DNA of 6,823 nt from an uncultured Eubacteriales bacterium (GTDB lineage Bacteria > Bacillota > Clostridia > Christensenellales > DTU072): positions 1 to 6,823 of the forward strand of contig CACXDF010000246.1 of NCBI GenBank assembly GCA_902766325.1. Reading direction: 5' to 3'. Shown in pieces: positions 1-6,402 of this stretch; positions within the stretch are counted from its first letter, which is position 1; every line of letters starts with the position of its first letter. Both the position numbers and the translations under genes were made by a program. Below the pieces are notes generated by a model that was not told the origin of the DNA, ran no database searches, and was given only the letters and a program-made list of their open reading frames with translations.

Positions 1-1878
1 ACAAGCGCCGAAGGAGTAGTGGTTATAGCTGTTCATGCCGGCGTTCTGGAAAGGATTGGCAAGTTCGCTCCTGTATCCGTCCCACCGCTCCCAAATGGTG
101 GTGGCGCCCTGTCCGACGGTATACCCCCAGGACGGGAAGCGGGTCTCGCCGAGGAGCTTATACGCAAGGTCGCTCCGTCCTATCTCGCTGAGCGCGGGGA
201 GAAGGTATCTCGTGCCGATAAAGCCGGTATTAAGCAACCCGTCGTTTTCTTCGATCTTGCGGACAAGGTCGTCTCTGACTTCGGCGGGAGCGGAAAAACC
301 GAACATGCACGCAAGAGTATAAGCCGTCTGCGTATCGTTGGCGATCTTTCCCTTTTTGTAATATTTCTTTTTCATTCTCTTCTCGATCCTTTCGGAAAGC
401 GCGCGATAGTAGCCCTCGTCTTCGTCTCCGACGATCTTACACATTTCCGCCACCAAGCGGGCGCTGTAAGCGTAATACGCGGTCGCGATAAAGCCTTTGT
501 TCGTTTCGTTCCGGATGCTCAACCAGTCGCCGAAGCCGACGGGCGGTCGAATACCGAAGAAAGAATGCTTTTTGCAAAAAGCGATCCACTTTTTGCAAGC
601 GGGAAGGTTATCTTGCAATATCTTTTTATCCCCGTACGTAAGATAGTGATGATACGGAATGACGGTAACGGCGTCCGCCCAAGCGGCGCTGACTCCCGTG
701 ATGGGTAAAAAGTTAAAGTACGGCGCGACGTTGATGATGCCTCCGTCTTTTCTTTGCGCGTCGCGTATGTCGGTCATATACTTCTCGTAAAAGCCTTTGC
801 AGTCATACATATACATGGCCGTGGGGCAAAAGACCTGCGCGTCGGCCGTCCAGCCCAGTCTTTCGTCCCGTTGCGGACAGTCGGTGGGGGTGGCGACGAA
901 ATTACTCCTTAATCCCCAAAGAGCATTGGAATAAATTTGATTGATAAGAGCGTTATCGGTCTTGAGAGAGCCGACCTGCGTCAAGTCGTTATGACAGGCA
1001 AGACCGGTCATCTCCAGCACTTCCGCTTCGCCCTCTTCTACGCATACTTCGATATAGCGAAAGCCGTGATAAGTAAAGCAGGGTTCGTACGTTTCTTCTC
1101 CCTCGCCTTTCAGAATGACGTAATCGGTACAGCGGGCGTTACGAAGATTCTCCGTATAGACCTTGCCGTCCTTTCCGAGGAGCTCGGCATAGCGGAATCT
1201 GATCTTCGCGCCGGGCGTTCCTTTCAATCGGAACCGCACCACGCCGGCAAAGTTCTGTTCGGTATCCCACAGCGTATCCGAGAGCTTTTTGACGGGGAGC
1301 TTTTCTACCAATCGAACGGGCGGGCACTTTTGCGGTTCCAGCATATGCGAGTATTCGTCCGGCAAAACTTCTACCGGCTGATCGCAAGCGGGTTCTATCC
1401 TCAGATCGCGGAATTCACCGCACAGGATATCGCCGTACACGGTTTGACTTTTCGACGCCTTCCAGGTTTTGTCCGTCTCGATCTTCTCAACCGAACCGTC
1501 TTCGTAGGTCAGCGTAATCTCCGCCCACAACTTAAGCGGGTACTTACCGTACCGCTCGCGTAGCGACCAGCATATACGACCGGTATACCAGCCGTCGGCA
1601 ACGATCACTTCCAATTTGTTGTTTTCTTTGATCCGCTCGGTCAGGTCGTATTCGCAATAGGGTATCCTCTTGGTATAATCGGTCCAACCGGGCGCAAGAA
1701 AATCGTCCGAAAAACTTTCTCCGTTCAGATACGCTTTGAACACGCCGAGCGACGTGATCTTCAAAGCGGCCGAAACGACCTTCTTTTCGCAAGTAAAATC
1801 CTTTCTGAAAATGGGGCACGGCGCGCCGTGCAATGCGTTGATGGGCGCAAAACCCGTTTTAAAGCCTATCCAACTCAT
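1..1878 (-). CDS. GH78 alpha-L-rhamnosidase, C-terminus cut by window edge
   Basis: This enzyme should remove terminal alpha-L-rhamnose from glycosides or pectic oligosaccharides by an inverting mechanism. Translation from ATG at 1878 is open for 626 codons to position 1. Residues about 8-160 match the rhamnosidase N-terminal sandwich (NGESF near 52, LAPGWTDY near 61-68, DGWYTG near 95-100). Residues about 165-280 match the next beta domain (YHGFRYIEV at 270-278). The (alpha/alpha)6 catalytic domain begins near 295. The motif TPTDCPQRDERLGWTAD (330-346) supplies D333, E339, W343 and D346; E339 aligns by motif with the family's general acid. WERWDG (596-601) supplies E597, the likely general base, and NHYSFG (619-624) follows. 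The start is supported by GAGGAG six bases upstream. No signal peptide is visible, so it is probably cytoplasmic. The N-terminus is shorter than in the approximately 900-1000 residue family members, as an upstream Ig-like domain is absent. I expect roughly 100-150 more residues, including the C-terminal beta domain, outside the window. It is second in an operon with the membrane protein at 1894-2898. The family call is very safe; the natural substrate is not known. Confidence 0.94.
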   Translation of the reverse strand, partial: MSWIGFKTGFAPINALHGAPCPIFRKDFTCEKKVVSAALKITSLGVFKAYLNGESFSDDFLAPGWTDYTKRIPYCEYDLTERIKENNKLEVIVADGWYTGRICWSLRERYGKYPLKLWAEITLTYEDGSVEKIETDKTWKASKSQTVYGDILCGEFRDLRIEPACDQPVEVLPDEYSHMLEPQKCPPVRLVEKLPVKKLSDTLWDTEQNFAGVVRFRLKGTPGAKIRFRYAELLGKDGKVYTENLRNARCTDYVILKGEGEETYEPCFTYHGFRYIEVCVEEGEAEVLEMTGLACHNDLTQVGSLKTDNALINQIYSNALWGLRSNFVATPTDCPQRDERLGWTADAQVFCPTAMYMYDCKGFYEKYMTDIRDAQRKDGGIINVAPYFNFLPITGVSAAWADAVTVIPYHHYLTYGDKKILQDNLPACKKWIAFCKKHSFFGIRPPVGFGDWLSIRNETNKGFIATAYYAYSARLVAEMCKIVGDEDEGYYRALSERIEKRMKKKYYKKGKIANDTQTAYTLACMFGFSAPAEVRDDLVRKIEENDGLLNTGFIGTRYLLPALSEIGRSDLAYKLLGETRFPSWGYTVGQGATTIWERWDGYRSELANPFQNAGMNSYNHYSFGAC

Positions 1879-1893
1879 TTTTTACTCCTCGCA

Positions 1894-2898
1894 TTATTGT
1901 TTTGATTCGGCCAATGCGTTTTGTTTGGCCTCGTTAAAGTACTTGTAATTGTCGGGATTGCAATCCTCTTCGCCGTACTTAAAGTACGTTTTAAAGTCCA
2001 ATTTCAGTTCCATCAAAGAATCGGACGCGTAGTCCAGGCTTTCACACTGACGGAAATATCCGTTATCCCATATCTGATACACCTTCGTAATGGAAGTATA
2101 GTTTCCGTCCGGCAAACCGGCGCGTAAATTCTCGATCAGTTTTTCCGACGTTTTCGGATTGTTGACGTCAAGAATAAAACTGACGGTATAATATTCTAAC
2201 TCGGCATTATACGTTACCGTCGCTCCTGTCACCGTTTCGGCGGTGATATTCATTTCCGTCTGTTGAAAAAGGCCCGATTGCGAAGCGTGATAGATCGGCA
2301 AATCTTCATGTTTGGGATAGCCGTTTACTCTGTTACGTTCGCTCCAGTCGGCGTCGACATTGTAATTACCGTCTTTGATGGTGACCTTGGGTTTAAGCGC
2401 TTTTTCCGTATATAAATAATCCATCTTGGTAATATCCGCATAACTTCTTTTCGCAAACAAAGTATCTTCTACTTTGCCGCTCAAATCAAACATCCAACCG
2501 TAATTTTTCGAATCGGCGCCCGAGTAGTCCGCGTAATAGTATTCCGTCCCTGTTTTGACCGTAAAACGGCATCCTTGACAAGGGATCCGCGTCTTAAACG
2601 CCTCGACAATGGTCGTCGTTACGTAATCATCGATGTACGCGCATTTTTCGCAATTCTGAAAAGCGGCGCAAGCGGACTCGTACAGATACAAAGCGTAATC
2701 CTTATCGGAAGAAAAATCCTCTCTGTTTTTTGCAAGAACGTTTTCGTAAGTCGGCTTTTCCGTATTCACCTCGGCGCGAATTTGATCGCCTTTTTTCTTC
2801 GGGTCGAAAACCACGAAATAAACGGTCAAACCCGTGGCAAGTAAAACAACGATCAAGGCTATTGCAACGATAATTACGATCTTTTTCTTTTTGGACAT
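1894..2898 (-). CDS. Membrane-anchored extracytoplasmic protein of unknown function with two CxxC motifs
   Basis: I do not recognise this 334-residue protein. The N-terminus MSKKKK is followed by a hydrophobic segment at about residues 7-31, then KKK. This predicts one signal anchor with residues about 35-334 outside the membrane. No lipobox cysteine is present. The outer part is rich in Tyr, Asp, Asn, Thr and Lys and looks largely beta-stranded in its C-terminal half (about 210-310). There are seven cysteines (77, 83, 86, 107, 110, 285, 313). Four form CEKC (83-86) and CQGC (107-110), separated by 20 residues, a spacing seen in zinc ribbons but also compatible with disulphides. The start is supported by AAGGTGG just upstream of ATG and by a consensus promoter about 40 bases further up. 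The TAA stop lies 15 bases before the rhamnosidase start, so the two are very likely co-transcribed. A sensory, binding or envelope role beside the glycosidase is possible, but no function can be assigned. That the gene is real is well supported. Confidence 0.85.
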   Translation of the reverse strand: MSKKKKIVIIVAIALIVVLLATGLTVYFVVFDPKKKGDQIRAEVNTEKPTYENVLAKNREDFSSDKDYALYLYESACAAFQNCEKCAYIDDYVTTTIVEAFKTRIPCQGCRFTVKTGTEYYYADYSGADSKNYGWMFDLSGKVEDTLFAKRSYADITKMDYLYTEKALKPKVTIKDGNYNVDADWSERNRVNGYPKHEDLPIYHASQSGLFQQTEMNITAETVTGATVTYNAELEYYTVSFILDVNNPKTSEKLIENLRAGLPDGNYTSITKVYQIWDNGYFRQCESLDYASDSLMELKLDFKTYFKYGEEDCNPDNYKYFNEAKQNALAESKQ

Positions 2899-2945
2899 AC
2901 TCCACCTTATCTTCGGTACACGACTCTTTATAGTAATATAAAAAA

Positions 2946-2974
2946 AGTATATAGTAAAAAAAGACGCTTGTCAA
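2946..2974 (-). promoter_or_regulatory. Consensus sigma-A promoter of the leftward operon
   Basis: On the minus strand, TTGACA (2974-2969) and TATACT (2951-2946) are separated by exactly 17 bases. The -35 box is a perfect consensus and the -10 box has five of six consensus bases. The expected transcription start is near 2939, giving a leader of about 40 bases before the ATG at 2898. It drives the unknown membrane protein and, by read-through, the rhamnosidase. Such a strong core promoter suggests that any control would come from a repressor or from elements outside the core. Confidence 0.85.
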
Positions 2975-2991
2975 TGCCGACTTTTCCGAAG

Positions 2992-3072
2992 CGTCCGTAT
3001 CGCAACTGTCGGCTGTCGGACGATATCGACGAGTACGGGTATCCGAAAACATAAAAAAGGCATTTTCAAAAT
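2992..3072. repeat. Short direct and inverted repeats between the divergent promoters
   Basis: This non-coding stretch holds several small symmetric elements. CTGTCGG occurs twice in tandem (3006-3012 and 3013-3019). CGTCCG (2992-2997) and CGGACG (3017-3022) form an inverted repeat with a 19-base gap. CGATATCG (3021-3028) is a perfect 8-base palindrome. ATTTTCAAAAT (3062-3072) is a perfect AT-rich palindrome. They lie upstream of both the leftward -35 box and the rightward promoter, where an operator would be plausible. All are short and could be chance. I see no gene in 2975-3102. Confidence 0.35.
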
Positions 3073-3102
3073 AAAAAATACGTCTCGGCAATAAATTCCC
3101 TC

Positions 3103-3132
3103 TTGCTCTTTACGATACGATGATGATATAAT
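3103..3132 (+). promoter_or_regulatory. Probable extended -10 promoter of the ade operon
   Basis: TATAAT at 3127-3132 is a perfect -10 box and is preceded by TGA (3124-3126), which gives the TGN extended -10 element. The best -35 candidate, TTGCTC (3103-3108), is weak and 18 bases upstream, as is common for extended -10 promoters. Transcription would begin near 3139, leaving a leader of about 42 bases before the ATG at 3181. A purine riboswitch would not fit in so short a leader. Confidence 0.65.
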
Positions 3133-3147
3133 AAAAGTAATCCTTGT

Positions 3148-3169
3148 CGGAGGTGCGGGTTTTCCGCCG
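3148..3169 (+). promoter_or_regulatory. Distant Shine-Dalgarno and possible hairpins in the ade leader
   Basis: The only good ribosome binding site before ade is GGAGGT at 3149-3154. The 27 bases from 3154 to 3180 separate its GGAGG core from the ATG, far more than usual. GCGG (3155-3158) can pair with CCGC (3164-3167) around a five-base loop, which would shorten the effective spacing to about 14 bases. Alternatively CGGAGG (3148-3153) can pair with CCGCCG (3164-3169) with one A/G mismatch, which would hide the site. No in-frame ATG, GTG or TTG lies between the upstream stop at 3124 and 3181, so 3181 is the first usable start. The regulatory meaning is inference. Confidence 0.45.
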
Positions 3170-3180
3170 TTTATAACAAT

Positions 3181-4971
3181 ATGGTCAATAAATATTATTG
3201 CAAAAAGCCCTTATGGGAATGCAGTCGAACGCTCAGCGCCGTCGCGATGGGAAGAGAACCGGCCGATACGGTCATCCTCGGCGCAACGCTCGTCAACGTG
3301 TGCACGCACGAACTGCAAAAAGATATCGACGTCGCTATTTCTTGCGGAAGGATCGCCATGGTCGGCGATTGCAAACATTGTATCGGACCGGAAACGAAAG
3401 TCGTCCGCGCCGAAAAAAAATATTTGGCTCCGGCCTTTATGGACGGACATATCCACATAGAGTCGTCTATGCTGACGGCGGGCGAATACGCGAAGGCCGT
3501 TATCTGCCACGGTACGAGCGCTATCTTTATGGATCCGCACGAGATCTGTAACGTACTCGGACTGGACGGGGTAAAATGTATGCTTACCGACGCGGCGCGC
3601 ACCCCCCTCAAAGCCATGTTGACCACGCCCTCCTGCGTGCCGGCCGTGCCCGGATTCGAGGACACCGGCTCCGAGATCGGGCCGAGCGACGTGGCCGATA
3701 CGATGAACTGGCAAGAGTGCGTGGGACTGGGAGAAATGATGAACTTCCCCGGGATCATCTACGGAGACGAACGAACGCACGCCATCGTCGGAGAAACGCT
3801 GAAAGCGGGCAAGACGGTGACCGGACATTATTCCGTACCCGAAACCGATAAAGGCTTAAACGCCTATATCGCCGCGGGCATCCGCTGCTGTCACGAGTCC
3901 ACGAGAGAAGAAGACGCTCTTGCAAAAATGCGGCTCGGTATGTACGCGCAACTTCGCGAAGGCTCCGCCTGGCACGATCTGAAAGAAGTGGGGAAAGCCG
4001 TTCTCAATCACGAAGTCGATTCTCGCTACGCTTGTCTTATTTCCGACGATACGCACCCGCACACGTTGATCGAAAAAGGACACCTCGATCACATCGTCCG
4101 TCGGGCGATCGAAGAAGGGTTCGATCCCGTTACCGCGATACAAATGGTGACGATCAACACCGCCCAATGCTATCATCTCGATCACGAAATGGGCTCCGTC
4201 GCACCCTCCAAGTGCGCCGACCTGGTATTGATCGACGATTTAAATAACTGTCACGTTACGGATGTATGGATAGACGGAGAAAAGGTTGCCGAAAACGGCA
4301 AATTGGTTATCGATATTAAGAATTACGAATATCCGGAAAGCGCCACGCATTCCGTCCGCATAACCTTGAAAAAGCCGTCCGACTTTATTATAAAGACCGA
4401 CAAAAAAACGGTGAAAGCGCGCGTCATAGAAGTAACGCCCGCAAGGACGAGCACGACCGAACGCTTTGCCGAAATGCCCGTTATAAACGGAGAAGTCGTT
4501 TTGCCGGAAGGCGAAGACATTCTGAAAGCGTTTGTTTTCGAGCGACATAAAAATACCGGAAAAAGCGGCTACGGATTCATTAAAGGATTCGGCATCAAAA
4601 AAGGCGCTTTGGCTCAGACGGTAGCGCACGATGCGCATAACCTGCTTGTCGTCGGAACGAACGAAAACGATATGGCCATCGCCGCCAATACGCTCATCAA
4701 GCAAGGAGGCGGACTGGTCGCCGTCCGCGACGGCGAGATCTTAGGCAACGTCGCCTTGCCCATCGCCGGACTGATGAGCGACAGATCGCTCGTCGAAACG
4801 AGCGCGCAAGTGGAAAAATTGGAAGAAGCCTGGAAGAAGATGGGGTGCGCCCTGCCCTCTCCCTTTATGACTATGTCCATTATTCCTCTTGCCTGCCTGC
4901 CGGAACTCCGATTGACCGACCGCGGCATCGTAGACTGCCGTACCTTTACCATCGTTCCGCCTATTCTGTAA
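3181..4971 (+). CDS. ade: Adenine deaminase
   Basis: Adenine deaminase (EC 3.5.4.2) converts adenine to hypoxanthine and ammonia in cytoplasmic purine salvage. The 596 residues match the usual length of the bacterial Ade/AdeC family of the amidohydrolase superfamily. GREPADTVI (24-32) marks the N-terminal beta domain. The metal-site motif GHIHIESSM (89-97) has H90 and H92. DPHE (118-121), GLGEMM (182-187, with E185), GHYSVPETDKG (215-225), CHES (237-240) and SDDTHPH (288-294, with D289 and D290) complete the conserved catalytic barrel. GSVAPSKCADLVLIDDL (338-354) closes the amidohydrolase part. Residues about 415-590 form the Ade-specific C-terminal domain, with GFGIKKGALAQTVAHDAHN (469-487) and the ending PFMTMSIIPLACLPELRLTD (561-580). 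All expected motifs are present and no frameshift is seen. ATG 3181 is chosen because it gives the normal roughly 20-residue lead before GREPAD, although its ribosome binding site is unusually distant. Met23 (3247) is a less likely start. The metallophosphoesterase gene follows after 26 bases and is probably in the same operon. Confidence 0.97.
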   Translation: MVNKYYCKKPLWECSRTLSAVAMGREPADTVILGATLVNVCTHELQKDIDVAISCGRIAMVGDCKHCIGPETKVVRAEKKYLAPAFMDGHIHIESSMLTAGEYAKAVICHGTSAIFMDPHEICNVLGLDGVKCMLTDAARTPLKAMLTTPSCVPAVPGFEDTGSEIGPSDVADTMNWQECVGLGEMMNFPGIIYGDERTHAIVGETLKAGKTVTGHYSVPETDKGLNAYIAAGIRCCHESTREEDALAKMRLGMYAQLREGSAWHDLKEVGKAVLNHEVDSRYACLISDDTHPHTLIEKGHLDHIVRRAIEEGFDPVTAIQMVTINTAQCYHLDHEMGSVAPSKCADLVLIDDLNNCHVTDVWIDGEKVAENGKLVIDIKNYEYPESATHSVRITLKKPSDFIIKTDKKTVKARVIEVTPARTSTTERFAEMPVINGEVVLPEGEDILKAFVFERHKNTGKSGYGFIKGFGIKKGALAQTVAHDAHNLLVVGTNENDMAIAANTLIKQGGGLVAVRDGEILGNVALPIAGLMSDRSLVETSAQVEKLEEAWKKMGCALPSPFMTMSIIPLACLPELRLTDRGIVDCRTFTIVPPIL

Positions 4972-4997
4972 TATAAACCGTCATCGGGAGATATTTT

Positions 4998-6326
4998 ATG
5001 AAAAAGAAAAAATTATCGTTAAAGCTATTCATCATCATCGCCGTCGTGGCTGTCCTTATCGTTGCGCTCGTTACCTACCTGATAGTCGCGTTCTTACCCG
5101 CGCCGATGAATATCGACTGGGATAAAGTTCAAAATATCGATTCCAACGTCAAACTGCTTGCGGCGGGCGAAGGCGGGAACAAAACGGACGCGCAAGCGCT
5201 GATAAAAATCAACTCTGACGGGACGATAGACGACTCGCCCTGGAAGGTCCTGCAATTCACCGATATGCACCTTTCGCAGATATTGTCCACCACAAACGTC
5301 ACGATAAACCACTTTATCGACGCGCTGAATCAAGAAAAACCGGACTTCGTCGCCGTCACCGGCGATATCATCACCCGAAAAGGCGCGCGTCCCCGCGTAA
5401 AACAATTTGCCGAGATATTCGAAAGAATGGGCATCTATTGGGGATACGTCCTCGGTAATCACGAAGGCGATTCCGATCCCTATACCGTATCCAGAAAAAA
5501 CATCATCAACAGCTTTGCGTCCTATCCTCACTGCTTGGTTCAAAACGACGTAAAAAAGACGGCGTCCGGCGAAGAAGTTTGGGGTAAAGGCAACTTCGTC
5601 GTCAATTTGCTCGGCGCCGATTATTCGCTTTCTCAATCGCTTATCTTTATGGACAGCGGCAATAGGATCTCCGATGAAGACGCCAAAAAATACGGCGTCG
5701 AAACGGGTACTTACGACTATCTGAAAGAAAGTCAAAAGACTTGGTATAAAGAGCAAGTGGAAAAAGCCATCGCAGTCAATGCAAAAACGATGCTCTTTAT
5801 CCATATCCCGTTGGTCGAGCAAGGAAACGTGAAATTTTTGAAAACCGGAGAGCCTATCGAAAACGGATGGCATTATGCAAAGAACAGTGCTCTCAACGTC
5901 AACGGAAAGGCAGTCGGCAGTACCGTAGTCAAAGACGGCTGGAATCTGATCGAAGGCACGGCCAGCTACGAAAAGTGCTATTCTTCCGACTATAATAACG
6001 GTATGTATGATCTGATGAAATCGCTTCGCGCCGGCGTAAGCGGCTTATTCTGCGGTCACGATCATCTTAGTAATTCCGTTCTGTACGAAGACTACGACCC
6101 GGCGACCGAAAAGCCCGTTTTCCTATGCTACGGACAATCCAGCGGATTGCAAGGCTACAGCCTTTATCAATACGGCTTATCGGATAAAGACGAATACACC
6201 ATGCGCGGCTACTCCGTCATTATGATCCACGCCGACACGACGTTCGATCTCTATAACGTATATTACGACGCCGAATATAAACTCGTCCCGCGCGTTATCG
6301 CTTCCGAACCGTACGAAAAAAATTAA
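4998..6326 (+). CDS. Membrane-anchored calcineurin-like metallophosphoesterase
   Basis: This is a probable two-metal phosphoesterase displayed outside the membrane. The N-terminus MKKKKLSLK precedes a hydrophobic segment at about 10-33, predicting an inside-to-outside signal anchor. The catalytic domain runs from about residue 82 to 425 and carries the full calcineurin-like signature: D89 and H91 in FTDMH, D123 in VTGD, N154 and H155 in LGNHE, H269 in FIHIP, and H354 and H356 in GHDH. The arrangement most resembles the Dcr2-like bacterial and fungal group. No 5'-nucleotidase C-terminal substrate domain is present, so 5'-nucleotidase activity cannot be assumed. About 85 residues separate H269 from H354, including a segment with repeated Gly, Asn and Tyr that may shape the substrate pocket. 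GGGAG seven bases before the ATG supports the start. The gene follows ade by 26 bases and precedes a strong terminator. Activity on nucleotides, phospholipids or wall polymers are all possible; the family call is secure, the substrate unknown. Confidence 0.93.
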   Translation: MKKKKLSLKLFIIIAVVAVLIVALVTYLIVAFLPAPMNIDWDKVQNIDSNVKLLAAGEGGNKTDAQALIKINSDGTIDDSPWKVLQFTDMHLSQILSTTNVTINHFIDALNQEKPDFVAVTGDIITRKGARPRVKQFAEIFERMGIYWGYVLGNHEGDSDPYTVSRKNIINSFASYPHCLVQNDVKKTASGEEVWGKGNFVVNLLGADYSLSQSLIFMDSGNRISDEDAKKYGVETGTYDYLKESQKTWYKEQVEKAIAVNAKTMLFIHIPLVEQGNVKFLKTGEPIENGWHYAKNSALNVNGKAVGSTVVKDGWNLIEGTASYEKCYSSDYNNGMYDLMKSLRAGVSGLFCGHDHLSNSVLYEDYDPATEKPVFLCYGQSSGLQGYSLYQYGLSDKDEYTMRGYSVIMIHADTTFDLYNVYYDAEYKLVPRVIASEPYEKN

Positions 6327-6354
6327 CGTTTTAATCCTTACGTTTTACGCAATT

Positions 6355-6383
6355 AAAAAGCGCGCCGACCGACGCGCTTTTTT
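6355..6383. terminator. Bidirectional intrinsic terminator
   Basis: AAAAAGCGCG (6355-6364) pairs perfectly with CGCGCTTTTT (6373-6382) around an eight-base loop, followed by one more T on the plus strand. The A-tract on the left gives a U-tract for minus-strand transcripts as well. It lies 28 bases after the phosphoesterase stop and 20 bases beyond the stop of the convergent gene at 6403, so it probably ends both transcripts. Confidence 0.9.
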
Positions 6384-6402
6384 ATCGACGAATAAAAAGT
6401 TT

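Noticed and set aside
19..1563. Long plus-strand open frames of 229 and 208 codons (19-708 and 937-1563)
   Set aside because: They lie antisense to the GH78 gene, which has family motifs along its whole length. They show no recognisable domain and arise from the absence of stop codons opposite a biased coding sequence.
2702..3091. Minus-strand 129-codon open frame overlapping the start of the unknown membrane protein
   Set aside because: It runs across the consensus promoter and the first part of the real gene in another frame, and its translation shows no domain-like pattern.
3133..3180. Purine riboswitch before adenine deaminase
   Set aside because: The predicted leader is only about 42 bases and lacks the conserved three-way junction core. 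The promoter -10 box lies too close to the start for an aptamer of about 70 bases plus an expression platform.
3195..3828. Minus-strand open frames of 187 and 205 codons opposite ade
   Set aside because: They are antisense to conserved catalytic segments of adenine deaminase, have unnatural composition and no supported start.
4972..4997. Terminator or separate promoter between ade and the phosphoesterase
   Set aside because: The 26-base gap has no hairpin with a T-tract and no room for a promoter; it holds only the ribosome binding site.
5094..5873. Minus-strand 259-codon open frame inside the phosphoesterase gene
   Set aside because: It is antisense to the region encoding all but the last metal-binding motifs of the phosphoesterase and has no recognisable domain.
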